Below are positions 36,427-45,358 of a DNA stretch of 64,000 nt, in pieces; positions within the stretch are counted from its first letter, which is position 1; the number at the start of each line of letters is the position of its first letter. The stretch is taken from positions 46,520 through 110,519 of the forward strand of contig JAGYLH010000002.1 of the NCBI GenBank assembly GCA_018400955.1. Reading direction: 5' to 3'. The stretch comes from Bacteroidales bacterium (GTDB taxonomy: Bacteria > Bacteroidota > Bacteroidia > Bacteroidales > F082). The notes under the pieces are model-generated. The model had not been told where the DNA came from. It worked only from the letters and a program-made list of their open reading frames with translations, and did no database searches. A program made the translations under genes and the position numbers.

Positions 36427-36825
36427 ATGAGAATCTTGATTGCGGAAGACAACCCGCTGAATCAAAAAATCATTATGGCTTACCTCAAAAGCGATGAGCA
36501 CGAAATTGTGCTTGCTGTCAATGGGAAGATTGCCTTTGAGCAATTTCAGGTAGATAGTTTTGACTGTATCTTAATGGACCTGCATATGCCTGGCATGGAC
36601 GGTTTTGAAGCTACAAAAGCCATCAGGGAAACTGAAAAAGGGGCAACAATTCCCATTATTGCAGTTACCGCAAGTGCCCCATACGAGGACAAGCAGAAAT
36701 GCTTTGATGCCGGCATGAATGATTTTTTGCAAAAACCCATCAGGCACAGCGACCTGAAGCATATAGTAAGTAATGTGGAATCAGGGGAATACAGAAACAG
36801 CATGAACCATGAAAGTAATAAATAA
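36427..36825 (+). CDS. single-domain response regulator (receiver only)
   Basis: This 132-residue receiver has the acidic pair in LIAEDNPLNQK, phosphoacceptor D51 in CILMDLHMPGMDG, the switch threonine in AVTASAP, and FLQKPIRH for the lysine. There is no output domain. Its last 17 bases overlap the HPt gene in another frame, so the two are made together and probably exchange phosphate. It resembles the orphan receiver at 20236. Confidence 0.88.
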   Translation: MRILIAEDNPLNQKIIMAYLKSDEHEIVLAVNGKIAFEQFQVDSFDCILMDLHMPGMDGFEATKAIRETEKGATIPIIAVTASAPYEDKQKCFDAGMNDFLQKPIRHSDLKHIVSNVESGEYRNSMNHESNK

Positions 36826-37159
36826 AGAATCACTTTTAGAGACTTTTCAATATTTTGACAAGCCAATTGTGGTAGAAATTATAGATATTTTTATCAATGA
36901 GCAGCCAAAGCGGATGGAAACAATTGAAAAGGCCATTCGAAACAAGGATTTTGAAACAATAAAATTTGAAGCCCACAGCCTGAAAGGGGTTATTGCCAAC
37001 TTTGTGGCTGACCTACCTCACAGTCAGGCCCGAGACCTCGAAATAAAATGCAAAGAGGAAGATTCAAGCGGGCTTGAAGAACTATTGGAAGCACTTAAGA
37101 TATCAACATCGGATTTGGTTGACGACCTGAATGCGCTCAGGCCAGATTTTGTTGAATAA
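36809..37159 (+). CDS. histidine phosphotransfer (HPt) protein
   Basis: This 116-residue four-helix HPt domain has H56 in the box FEAHSLKGVIANF, the expected phosphorylated histidine. It begins inside the end of the receiver gene (17-base overlap). It could relay phosphate from the hybrid kinases in this window (17532, 49947) to a receiver. No partner with a DNA-binding domain is seen nearby. Confidence 0.85.
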   Translation: MKVINKESLLETFQYFDKPIVVEIIDIFINEQPKRMETIEKAIRNKDFETIKFEAHSLKGVIANFVADLPHSQARDLEIKCKEEDSSGLEELLEALKISTSDLVDDLNALRPDFVE

Positions 37160-37190
37160 GCAAAATCACAATACTTCTGATTATTATAAA

Positions 37191-38207
37191 TCAACGTTTC
37201 CCATCTATTCGGTTGAGGGCTTGAATAGCCAATGGGAAATTATTTCTTTTATTGAGCACCTTGCGATAAACTTCCCGGGCAGCCATCACACGTCCTAACT
37301 CCTCAAGCGCTAATCCTTTATTAAAAAGCGCTTCCACATAATTGGGATCTACTAACAAAGCCTCATCAAAATACTCTATTGCCTTTTCATACTTTAGGAA
37401 ATAAACCAAATTTAAGTAACCCAGATTGAACAAAACATGCTTATTGCCTGGCTGGCGCAACAAGATAGTATCATAATGCAAAACAGCTTCATCCAAAAAG
37501 GCATTTTCCTGATAGTACAACGCAAGCTGGTACCTTGCCTGCAACGACTGGGGATAGAGCTGGATCGCTTTGTTTAAATATTGTTCTGCCAATTCGTTGT
37601 GTCTGGCGGTATAAATTGTGCCCAATTGGATAAGAGGCTCATAGAAACCTTCACGTTGGTTGAGCGCAAGTTGAAAATTACGAATAGCCTGTAAGGTATC
37701 TTTCCGGCTCATATACAGCATCGCCCGCACATAATAAGCTTCCGGGTTGTAGGAAGAAAGGGCCAAAGCCTGATCAATATATCCCATCGCAAGGGAATGA
37801 TTTTGCAAAAGCAGATTGAGTTCTGCCATTTTAATATGAGTGCGAGTATCCTCCTTATCCACTTCCAGTGCACGGAGCAGTGCTGTATTGCAATTTTCAG
37901 GCATGCCCATGGCAAAATAAATATCGGCCAGTATCAGAAAAACATCCACATTATCCTCATTGATATCCATGGACTTGTTAATATCCTGCAAGGCGTTGTT
38001 GATTTGCCCCGACTCAAGGTGCATTTTGGCCCTTTTCAGAAGTGCCTCATAATTTAGACTATCTTTTTCGATCTCTCGATTGAGTTCATTCATTTCTCCG
38101 TTACCCAAGAACAACTCTTCGCTGGCCCCTTCCCTGCTTTGGTTGGAACCACAACCAACAAAAAGGGTTAAAATGAATACAAAAAATATCGATGTCAAAA
38201 TTTTCAT
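37191..38207 (-). CDS. TPR-repeat lipoprotein
   Basis: This 338-residue predicted lipoprotein starts at ATG 38207; the track used a TTG three codons earlier. The signal peptide ends LTLFVGC with Cys19. It is followed by about seven to eight tetratricopeptide repeats through to the C-terminus (for example INNALQDINKSMDINEDNVD, KAIQLYPQSLQARYQLALYY and YFDEALLVDPNYVEALFNKG). TPR proteins of this kind are scaffolds for protein contacts at the membrane. Specific role unknown. It is convergent with the HPt gene. Confidence 0.82.
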   Translation of the reverse strand: MKILTSIFFVFILTLFVGCGSNQSREGASEELFLGNGEMNELNREIEKDSLNYEALLKRAKMHLESGQINNALQDINKSMDINEDNVDVFLILADIYFAMGMPENCNTALLRALEVDKEDTRTHIKMAELNLLLQNHSLAMGYIDQALALSSYNPEAYYVRAMLYMSRKDTLQAIRNFQLALNQREGFYEPLIQLGTIYTARHNELAEQYLNKAIQLYPQSLQARYQLALYYQENAFLDEAVLHYDTILLRQPGNKHVLFNLGYLNLVYFLKYEKAIEYFDEALLVDPNYVEALFNKGLALEELGRVMAAREVYRKVLNKRNNFPLAIQALNRIDGKR

Positions 38208-38300
38208 TAGGATCAATTTTCTTTCTTTCAGTTGCTTGAAAAATAATTAAACTTCAAACACTGAGTCGTTAAAAATACCAATAAGCAAAGCGGGAATTTA

Positions 38301-39329
38301 TTAACCGTTTGCCAAGAGTGCTTTCCTGATTTTAATTTCCAATTCGTCCGCCAGTTCCGGGTTTTCTGCCAATAGGGTTTTTACTGAATCCCGGCCCTGT
38401 CCAAGCCTGGTTTCTCCATAGCTAAACCACGAACCACTTTTCTTAATAATATTATGCTCAACGCCTAAATCAATGATTTCGCCAATGCGGGAGATACCTT
38501 CGCCATAAACAATATCAAACTCTGCTTTTCTGAATGGCGGCGCTACTTTATTTTTAACCACTTTAACTTTGGCCCGGTTGCCCAAAATATTCTCACCATC
38601 CTTAATCTGGCTTACTTTACGTATATCGAGCCGCACTGAGCTGTAAAACTTGAGGGCATTGCCACCTGTGGTGGTTTCAGGATTGCCAAACATTACGCCA
38701 ATTTTTTCGCGCAACTGATTGATAAATATGCAAATACTTCCGGTTTTACTGATGGTTGCCGTTAGCTTGCGCAATGCCTGCGACATTAAACGCGCCTGCA
38801 ACCCCATTTTGGAGTCACCCATTTCGCCTTCAATTTCGCTTCTTGGCGTAAGAGCTGCTACTGAGTCAATTACGATTACATCAATCGCTGCCGATCGGAT
38901 AAGGCTTTCAGTTATTTCCAGGGCTTGTTCGCCATGGTCAGGTTGGGAAATGAGTAGGTTTTGCACATCTACACCCAGTTTTTGGGCATAAAAACGGTCA
39001 AATGCATGCTCAGCGTCAATAAATGCAGCAATACCACCTAATTTCTGGGCTTCTGCAATCACGTGCAAAGCGAGTGTAGTTTTACCGGAGCTTTCAGGAC
39101 CGTATATTTCAACCACACGACCTTTAGGCAAGCCACCCACACCCAGAGCATGGTCAAGCGAAATGGAACCTGTGGAAATAGATTCTACCTTTTCAATGGC
39201 ATTGTCACCCAGTTTCATGATGCTGCCCTTGCCATAGGCTTTTTCGATATTGCCCAGAGTAGCTTCAAGGGCTTTCAGTTTATCCTGCTTTAGTTTATCA
39301 GCAGCTTCCTTTGCTTTTTCAGTTGTCAT
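38301..39329 (-). CDS. recA: recombinase RecA
   Basis: This 342-residue DNA-strand-exchange ATPase has Walker [10 protein letters not shown] (77-85), Walker B in [10 protein letters not shown], loop 1 around [22 protein letters not shown] and loop 2 with [16 protein letters not shown]. It is the central enzyme of homologous recombination and SOS control. Length is normal. A -7 element lies about 70 bases upstream, and no LexA-like operator was recognised in the leader. Confidence 0.97.
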   Translation of the reverse strand: MTTEKAKEAADKLKQDKLKALEATLGNIEKAYGKGSIMKLGDNAIEKVESISTGSISLDHALGVGGLPKGRVVEIYGPESSGKTTLALHVIAEAQKLGGIAAFIDAEHAFDRFYAQKLGVDVQNLLISQPDHGEQALEITESLIRSAAIDVIVIDSVAALTPRSEIEGEMGDSKMGLQARLMSQALRKLTATISKTGSICIFINQLREKIGVMFGNPETTTGGNALKFYSSVRLDIRKVSQIKDGENILGNRAKVKVVKNKVAPPFRKAEFDIVYGEGISRIGEIIDLGVEHNIIKKSGSWFSYGETRLGQGRDSVKTLLAENPELADELEIKIRKALLANG

Positions 39330-39399
39330 AAATGTTGGTATTGAGGTCTTTGGTAATTATAATAAGCAGATTTACAATCATTTGTATTTACATACTTTG

Positions 39400-39407
39400 C
39401 AAAGATA
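39400..39407 (-). promoter_or_regulatory. -7 element (TATCTTTG) of recA
   Basis: On the minus strand the sequence reads TATCTTTG followed by CAAAG, an exact TAnnTTTG match 70 bases before the recA start. Confidence 0.55.
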
Positions 39408-39476
39408 ATAAAGTCTTAAATACAAATATCATCGATTATTACGGAATCGAAAAAGCAGTGAATGCCGGGCTTTGTA

Positions 39477-39932
39477 TTACTCATACAAGGCAAAAATTTG
39501 TTCTGCATGTGTATCTGTTTTCACCTTGGCTATCACTTCTTCAATAAAACCGTCCTGGTCAATAATAAAAGTTGATCGCAATAAACCTTCGTATGTTTTG
39601 CCATACATTTTTTTCTCGCCCCAAGCACCATAAGCCTTGACAATTTTGAGCTCAGGATCGGCCAGTAAGGGAAAAGGTAAATTAAACTTGGCCGCAAATT
39701 TCTTATGCGACTCTACCGTATCTGGGCTTACGCCCAACACCACAAACCCCTTCGAAATCATGGCTTCGTAGTTATCGCGCAAACTGCAGGCTTCTTTGGT
39801 GCAACCCGGTGTGTCGTCTTTGGGATAGAAGTATAAAACAACTTTCCTGCCTTTGAACTGCGATAGGCTTATCGTATTGTCATTTTGGTCGTTTGCACTG
39901 AATTCAGGTGCTTTTTCTCCTTTTTGCAACAT
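39477..39932 (-). CDS. bcp: thioredoxin-dependent thiol peroxidase (Bcp/PrxQ)
   Basis: This 151-residue peroxiredoxin reduces H2O2 and organic peroxides with thioredoxin. Peroxidatic Cys44 and resolving Cys49 lie in the PrxQ arrangement (YPKDDTPGCTKEACSLRD). The GVSPDTVESHKKFAAK and LRSTFIIDQDG segments are typical. Full length. A promoter with an overlapping inverted repeat lies just upstream, so it may be controlled by oxidant or metal. Confidence 0.94.
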   Translation of the reverse strand: MLQKGEKAPEFSANDQNDNTISLSQFKGRKVVLYFYPKDDTPGCTKEACSLRDNYEAMISKGFVVLGVSPDTVESHKKFAAKFNLPFPLLADPELKIVKAYGAWGEKKMYGKTYEGLLRSTFIIDQDGFIEEVIAKVKTDTHAEQIFALYE

Positions 39933-39958
39933 AGTTTGAAAAGTTTTAATGAGTCGGA

Positions 39959-39981
39959 CAAAAATAGGTGAAATTTACCTA
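39959..39981 (-). promoter_or_regulatory. bcp -7 element (TATTTTTG) with adjoining inverted repeat TAGGT...ACCTA
   Basis: On the minus strand TATTTTTG (39966-39959) matches TAnnTTTG, 26 bases before the bcp ATG. Immediately upstream and overlapping it is TAGGTAAATTTCACCTA (39965-39981), an imperfect palindrome with 5-bp arms and an AAATTT core. It is a plausible repressor site on the promoter. Confidence 0.5.
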
Positions 39982-40027
39982 TACAGCAGAGAAGCCTTCA
40001 GTTCGCTTTCTTAAAATTGGTTAAATT

Positions 40028-40690
40028 TCAAAGGTTTTTCTGCTCCTTTTGATACCATTTGCAAATTGAGGTTAACCCGCATGATCCGCAAAGTGGTTTA
40101 CGGGCCTTGCAAACATAACGGCCATGCAGGATAAGCCAATGGTGGGCTTTTGGTATAGTGGCTTCCGGCAGGTATTTTACCAATTGAAGCTCAGCTTGGA
40201 GGGGATTTTTTGCTCCAACGGTTAAACCGATGCGCGCAGCTACCCTGAAAACATGCGTATCAACCGCCATAGTCGGCTTGTTAAAAACGACCGAGGCAAT
40301 TACATTGGCAGTTTTACGTCCAACTCCGGGGAGTTTTTGAAGATCGTCAATGGTAGAGGGCACTTCTTCATTAAACTCATTTACAAGCATTTTAGCCATA
40401 TTCAACAAATTCTTCGCCTTGTTGTTGGGATAGGAGCACGATTTTATCAAACTGTAGATGGCATCCTGATTAGAGCTTGCCAGTGCTGATGCCGTCGGAT
40501 AGGTTTCGAAGAATGGTGGTGTGATGATGTTAACGCGTTTGTCGGTGCATTGGGCTGAAAGTATTACTGCAACCAACAATTCATAAGGTGAGTTGTAGTG
40601 CAGCTCTGTCTCAGCAACAGGCATTTCCTTGCTGAAATACGCAATCAGGAAATCATACTTTTCATTTCTTTTCACTTTTGGCACATTCAA
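40028..40690 (-). CDS. nth: endonuclease III (DNA glycosylase/AP lyase)
   Basis: This 220-residue base-excision repair enzyme removes oxidised pyrimidines. It has the helix-hairpin-helix LPGVGRKTANVIA with catalytic K126, the catalytic D144 in MAVDTHVFRV, and a C-terminal [4Fe-4S] cluster from C194, C201, C204 and C210 (C-x6-C-x2-C-x5-C). Length and order match E. coli Nth. The stop is about 95 bases from bcp. Confidence 0.95.
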   Translation of the reverse strand: MNVPKVKRNEKYDFLIAYFSKEMPVAETELHYNSPYELLVAVILSAQCTDKRVNIITPPFFETYPTASALASSNQDAIYSLIKSCSYPNNKAKNLLNMAKMLVNEFNEEVPSTIDDLQKLPGVGRKTANVIASVVFNKPTMAVDTHVFRVAARIGLTVGAKNPLQAELQLVKYLPEATIPKAHHWLILHGRYVCKARKPLCGSCGLTSICKWYQKEQKNL

Positions 40691-40704
40691 AAAATAGTAA
40701 AACC

Positions 40705-40732
40705 AAAAAAGCGGACACGAATGGTGACCGCT
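40705..40732 (-). terminator. intrinsic terminator after the small gene at 40758
   Basis: On the minus strand AGCGGTCAC...GTGTCCGCT forms a 9-bp stem with one mismatch and a 5-base loop (CATTC), followed directly by TTTTTT. It sits 25 bases after the stop of the 69-residue ORF and so supports that ORF being a transcribed unit separate from nth. Confidence 0.7.
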
Positions 40733-40757
40733 AAATAACTACTTCAAACAATCAGTT

Positions 40758-40967
40758 TCAATTGATTATTACCTGATGTGATCCATGGTTGATGGACGGA
40801 ATCACCTCAAATGCACTGGCAAAACCAAGTACATTTCGTAAGGCCTGTTTGCCAGGTCTGGCCTTTTCGTAAACGTCTCTGAAAACATTTCCGATGTCAG
40901 TTTGCATTTCGCTGTGAAACTGGTTGGTAAGTTGTATGGAATGGATAGGAGTAAAGCTTTTGTTCAT
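40758..40967 (-). CDS. small uncharacterised protein, 69 residues
   Basis: This ORF starts at ATG 40967; the track start two codons earlier is TTG. It has no signal peptide, membrane segment or recognised motif. The product begins NKSFTPIHSIQLTNQFH and has a conserved-looking, positively charged middle (FRDVYEKARPGKQALRNVLGF). Codon use resembles its neighbours, and a clear intrinsic terminator follows. It is isolated by about 210 bases from moaA. Function unknown. Confidence 0.55.
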   Translation of the reverse strand: MNKSFTPIHSIQLTNQFHSEMQTDIGNVFRDVYEKARPGKQALRNVLGFASAFEVIPSINHGSHQVIIN

Positions 40968-41186
40968 AAGCAATATATGTTTGGTTAGAGATTACTATCA
41001 TGCAAACGACACAAAGCACAGCCTTAGTATTTTTGTTGACACTATTTTTACAAAAATCACTACTTGTTTATATTTTAGACTGTTTATCAGTCTTTTATGA
41101 GGTCTAAGATTAGCTGTTAGGCAGTTTCTAAGATTGAGCTAAATGACAGTTTGAAGTATTTTTTTAAAATACGAATGTAAAGTAGG

Positions 41187-41987
41187 TCAACCGCCAATAT
41201 TACTAAACTGATTGGACTGATTGATGGAACCACATGCGGGTTTGTTGGCAATGGCTGAGCGGTAGGCTTTTTCAATTCCCATATCGCGGATGTTGTAGTG
41301 CAGGTCGGTGAATAAGCATGGTTTGAGGTCGCCATTTGCGGTTAAGCGCATGCGGTTGCAGCTGGCGCAATGGCCACCATCGCCCCCATCAACGACTGAA
41401 AACTGACCTTTTTCCAGGTTCATTTCGGTAATAAATCGCGGAATTAAGCCATTGGCTTCACAAAAGGCTTTTACTTGTTTTGCATCAGCTTCATGGGCAT
41501 TTTCCTTCACCACACAATTTATTTTGATCGGTTCCAGTCCGGCATTTTTGGCACTTTCAATCCCCCTGAACACAGCCTCGATATCCCCTCCCCTGGTGAT
41601 CAGGTTGTATTTGCCGGGATCAACGGTATCCAGACTGATGTTCACGCGTTGCAGTCCTGCTGCAGCCAATTCAGGAGCAAAACGCTCCAGCAAAGTGGCA
41701 TTGGTTGTCATAGCAAGTTCCAGGATTCCATCAATGGATGCAATTTCACTTACAAGTGTAGTGATATCGCGCCTAACCAAAGGCTCCCCTCCGGTAATTC
41801 GCACCTTATTCACCCCGGTTGATGCAGCATATTTTACTACTTCCACAATTTCTTCAAAAGAGAGAATATCTTTGTGTGGAAGGGTTTTAATACCACATGC
41901 AGGCATGCAATAAGTGCAGCGCAGATTGCAGCGATCAGTTACTGAAACACGCAGGTAATTGATGTGCCGGTTAAATGAGTCGTACAT
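41187..41987 (-). CDS. moaA: GTP 3',8-cyclase MoaA, short form
   Basis: This 266-residue radical SAM enzyme of molybdenum cofactor synthesis makes 3',8-cyclo-7,8-dihydro-GTP. The N-terminal SAM cluster uses C20, C24 and C27 (CNLRCTYC). The C-terminal cluster uses C207, C210 and C224 (HCASCNRMRL...KPC). The obligatory C-terminal Gly-Gly is present (NIGG). It is about 60 residues shorter than E. coli MoaA; the missing part lies before the second cluster (FITEMNLEKGQFSVVDGG), but all key residues remain. The start overlaps the moeA stop by 17 bases. Confidence 0.9.
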   Translation of the reverse strand: MYDSFNRHINYLRVSVTDRCNLRCTYCMPACGIKTLPHKDILSFEEIVEVVKYAASTGVNKVRITGGEPLVRRDITTLVSEIASIDGILELAMTTNATLLERFAPELAAAGLQRVNISLDTVDPGKYNLITRGGDIEAVFRGIESAKNAGLEPIKINCVVKENAHEADAKQVKAFCEANGLIPRFITEMNLEKGQFSVVDGGDGGHCASCNRMRLTANGDLKPCLFTDLHYNIRDMGIEKAYRSAIANKPACGSINQSNQFSNIGG

Positions 41988-43146
41988 CTACCAATTCCCC
42001 TTTATTTATTGTTGACACATTTAGTGGGATACTGGCCAAAGCGGTTGCCCACACAAGGGCATTGATATGGGCCGATCCGTGATAGCTTATCAGTTTTACA
42101 GTTCCTTTGTCTGTTATGCTTGCCGGCACAAAACCGTGCCTGGCCGCATTGCGCCTGCTATAATCAGCTTCCAAAGGCAAAAGCAATCGCGGTGGCTGAT
42201 AGTTGTGCCCCATCAGCTTGTAAAGAAAGGGTTTAGCCAACAACTCAAAAATATTAAAGGATGAAACGGGATTGCCCGGCAAGGCAAAAACAAATTTATT
42301 GCCTGAACTGGCAAAAACACTGGGACGACCGGGCTGCACAGCAATGGATTTAAAGTGTATCTTCAGTCCCAACTCCTTAAGGATGGCAGGAACATAGTCA
42401 AAATCGCCCATTGAAATACCACCCGACAATATCACAACCTGATTTTTGGCAACTGCTTCGCCTATTAAGCTGCGGCAAGCCTCCTCGCTATCGGCAACGA
42501 TGCCTCCGTAATTGGCTTCAACACCCATTCGCCGGGCTTGCATAAGCAACTGCATGGCATTGCTGTTTCGAATTTGTCCCGGCCCGGGTACTATCTCGGG
42601 TTCAACCAATTCGTCACCTGTCGATAAAACGCAAAGTTTTACTTTTTCATAAACAGGCACGCTAACGGCACCCACCGATGCCAATACAGCAATGTGCTGG
42701 GGTTGTAATAAAATCCCTTCCCGGATTACGGTGTTTCCCTTTTGAATATCTTCCCCTTTTAAGGCAATATTATTTTTTGTTTTTGTATCCTTAATATCAA
42801 TGGTCAGTTCGTCAGTAGTTTCTGTTTGTTCCACCATCACTACACAATCGGCACCCTCAGGCACCGGAGCCCCTGTCATTATTTTTGAACAATGTCCGGC
42901 TGTAATTTTGTGCCTGGGTTGTTGACCAGCAGCAATTACTTCAAGCAATTGCAATGGTTGTGTCAAATCCTCCCTCCGGCATGCATAGCCATCAACTGCG
43001 GCCTTATTAAAAGGCGGCATATCCATATCGCTTTGTATATCAGCAGCCAAAACCCTGCCCTGGGTTTCAGCAAGATGAACATTTTCAACTGGGTTAAGTG
43101 GCAAATCATGGCACATCAACTCGTGTGCTTCATCGAATGTAATCAT
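41971..43146 (-). CDS. moeA: molybdopterin molybdenumtransferase
   Basis: This 391-residue MoeA inserts molybdate into adenylated molybdopterin. It shows the N-terminal NKAAVDGYA motif, the KIMTGAPVPEGADCVVMVEQ segment, the MPT-binding strand VCVLSTGDELVEP-like (LCVLSTGDELVEP), ILSGGISMGDFDYV and FALPGNPVSSF. Length is normal. It is the first gene of a two-gene unit with moaA. moaC lies about 4 kb away on the other strand. Confidence 0.94.
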   Translation of the reverse strand: MITFDEAHELMCHDLPLNPVENVHLAETQGRVLAADIQSDMDMPPFNKAAVDGYACRREDLTQPLQLLEVIAAGQQPRHKITAGHCSKIMTGAPVPEGADCVVMVEQTETTDELTIDIKDTKTKNNIALKGEDIQKGNTVIREGILLQPQHIAVLASVGAVSVPVYEKVKLCVLSTGDELVEPEIVPGPGQIRNSNAMQLLMQARRMGVEANYGGIVADSEEACRSLIGEAVAKNQVVILSGGISMGDFDYVPAILKELGLKIHFKSIAVQPGRPSVFASSGNKFVFALPGNPVSSFNIFELLAKPFLYKLMGHNYQPPRLLLPLEADYSRRNAARHGFVPASITDKGTVKLISYHGSAHINALVWATALASIPLNVSTINKGELVDVRLI

Positions 43147-43160
43147 ACCTAAACTTTTGG

Positions 43161-43168
43161 CAAAAGTA
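43161..43168 (-). promoter_or_regulatory. -7 element (TACTTTTG) of moeA-moaA
   Basis: On the minus strand TACTTTTG followed by CC lies 14 bases before the moeA ATG. No Moco-riboswitch-like structure fits in so short a leader. Confidence 0.55.
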
Positions 43169-43263
43169 CGATTTATTCAGGTGTTTTCAGGGTAAGACCA
43201 ATCCAAGGTAATGGAAATAATCAAGGTTTATTCTGAGAAATGCCAAAGAATTAAACAAGCCAA

Positions 43264-45327
43264 TCAGGCACCATTTAATTTTTTGAGGTACTCATATGTG
43301 GCGAATTGGGATCGAATCTCCTCCTTACCATTTGCTTTGCGGTACTCATTCTCAATCGCACCATTCAATTTTCTCGCCTTGGTATTATCAGACAGTTGAA
43401 TACTCAACATCGTCATCACCTCATTTTTCAAGTTAGAATCAGTTATCTGAATACAAACTTCAAAACGATGATCAAGGTTGCGAATCATCCAGTCGGCCGA
43501 ACCAATATAAATGGCCGGCTTGTTGTCGTTTGCGAAAACTATTATTCGGCTGTGCTCCAGAAATTTATCTACAATACCAATTACTTCAATATTTTCGCTC
43601 AAGCCTGGAATACCGGGCACAAGCACACAAATACCGCGACAGATAATTTTGATTTTTACACCTGCATTACTGGCCTGAAAAAGCTTTTCGATAAGTTTTT
43701 CATCCACCAGACTATTCAACTTGATAATGGCCCATGCATCCTTACCAGTTTTGGCATTGCGAATTTCCTTGTTCAACATGGCCAGGAAGTGCTTTCTGGT
43801 CTGGTAGGGGGAAACGATGAGTTTTTTAAATTCAGGCGGACTGTATGGGGCTTCGAACAGTTTAAACATCTGACTAACTTCAATTCCGATGGCTTCGTTG
43901 GCAGTCATCAGGCTATCATCGGCATAGATGCGGGCAGTGGCTTCGTTAAAGTTACCCGTACTGATATTGGAATAATAAACGTTTTTACCTTCTTCTTTTC
44001 GTCTGATTAACAATAATTTACTGTGAACCTTGAAACCCGGGATGGTTTTGATGATTTTAACACCTTCCTCCTGAAGTTTCTCCGACCAGGCAATATTTGC
44101 TTTTTCATCAAAACGGGCCTGTAGCTCAAGAAAAACGGTTACCGACTTGCCATTACGTGCTGCATTGATCAGCGCATTGATCACACTCGAATCGCGGGCA
44201 GCACGGTATAGTGTCATTTTGATGGAGCGCACCTTTGGATCAATGGAAGCTTCGCGCAACAAATCAATAATATGGTGAAAACTCTGATAAGGAAAATGAA
44301 GCATCACATCATGCTCCTTGATTACTTTAAAAATACTTTTGTGGGGCGGAAATGCTTTATGCCTGATGGGCGGTAGCTTTGGGTAATAAAGTGAAACATC
44401 CCCTATTTGTGGAAAATCCATTAAATCGCGGAAATTGTGATAACGTGCACCTCCGCGTAAGAGATCGTTTTTTGTGATTTTAAATTTTTTAAGTAATTTA
44501 TCCAACAGATATTCTGGCATACTTTTATCATAAACAAAGCGCACTGTTGCCCCTTTTTTTCGTTGCTTCAGACTTTCGACCATAATCTCCAGAAAACTCT
44601 TGGAAATATCATTGTCAATATCCAACTCGGCATCGCGGGTAAATTTCATGGCATAAGCCTCAAAACTATTATAGCCAAAGGGGAGAAAAATCTCTCCCAG
44701 GTTATACCTGATGATATCATCTAAAAAAATGATGCGATAATCACCATCCTGACGTGGTAAAATATAAAAGCGCTGCAATCGGCTTGTTGGCACCTTTACC
44801 AAGGCATAATTTTCCTCTACGATTCCTGTAATATCCTTTAAAATAACGGCCAGATAGATGGAATTATCTTTCAGGCTAAATGGATCTTTCAGGCTGCTAA
44901 GCATGATGGGAAACAAATCAGGGCGCACGTGGTTGCGGAAATAATCGGTAATATGTTTCCCTTCGTCGGCACTTAAGTCACTTTCATTGATAATATTTAT
45001 TTGGTGGTTACGCAGGTTTTCAACAATGGTGTCATAGGCTTCCCTAAATTGATTTTCCTGCACCTCGGTAATGTCGCGTATTTCTTTCAGTATCTTGCCG
45101 GCATCGTAACTGAACGACTCGGGCTTTTCCTTCTGCAACAGCTTGATACGTCTTAATGTAGCTACACGCACACGAAAAAACTCATCGCGGTTGTTCGAGA
45201 ATATCCCTAAAAAACGCAAACGCTCAAGTAATGGGTTGGCTATATCGCTTGCCTCCTGTAAAACACGTGCATTAAAATGCAACCAGCTGATTTCCCGATT
45301 TATAATCTTTTCGTTTTTCGCTTTCAT
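43264..45327 (-). CDS. ppk1: polyphosphate kinase 1
   Basis: This 687-residue enzyme reversibly builds polyphosphate from ATP. It starts at ATG 45327; the track used TTG two codons before. The N-terminal domain carries INREISWLHFNARVL and NRDEFFRVRVA. The two phospholipase-D-like catalytic lobes contain the phosphohistidine candidate in KVHSKLLLI (equivalent to E. coli His435) and the second histidine in FLEHSRIIVFAN, with YSNISTGNFNEATA and IYIGSADWMIRNLDHR. It follows sixA after 31 bases in the same operon. Confidence 0.95.
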   Translation of the reverse strand: MKAKNEKIINREISWLHFNARVLQEASDIANPLLERLRFLGIFSNNRDEFFRVRVATLRRIKLLQKEKPESFSYDAGKILKEIRDITEVQENQFREAYDTIVENLRNHQINIINESDLSADEGKHITDYFRNHVRPDLFPIMLSSLKDPFSLKDNSIYLAVILKDITGIVEENYALVKVPTSRLQRFYILPRQDGDYRIIFLDDIIRYNLGEIFLPFGYNSFEAYAMKFTRDAELDIDNDISKSFLEIMVESLKQRKKGATVRFVYDKSMPEYLLDKLLKKFKITKNDLLRGGARYHNFRDLMDFPQIGDVSLYYPKLPPIRHKAFPPHKSIFKVIKEHDVMLHFPYQSFHHIIDLLREASIDPKVRSIKMTLYRAARDSSVINALINAARNGKSVTVFLELQARFDEKANIAWSEKLQEEGVKIIKTIPGFKVHSKLLLIRRKEEGKNVYYSNISTGNFNEATARIYADDSLMTANEAIGIEVSQMFKLFEAPYSPPEFKKLIVSPYQTRKHFLAMLNKEIRNAKTGKDAWAIIKLNSLVDEKLIEKLFQASNAGVKIKIICRGICVLVPGIPGLSENIEVIGIVDKFLEHSRIIVFANDNKPAIYIGSADWMIRNLDHRFEVCIQITDSNLKNEVMTMLSIQLSDNTKARKLNGAIENEYRKANGKEEIRSQFATYEYLKKLNGA

Positions 45328-45358
45328 TTGCAAACTTTCTCTTAATTCATCCCGCAGT

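Noticed and set aside
41187-41987. moaA as a truncated pseudogene
   Set aside because: It is short, but both Fe-S cluster motifs and the terminal Gly-Gly are intact, so it is a compact functional form.
43147-43263. Molybdenum-cofactor riboswitch upstream of moeA
   Set aside because: The leader from the -7 element to the ATG is only 14 bases, too short for a riboswitch.
43306-44010. 234-residue plus-strand ORF
   Set aside because: It lies antisense to ppk1, which has all catalytic motifs. Composition is that of a shadow frame.
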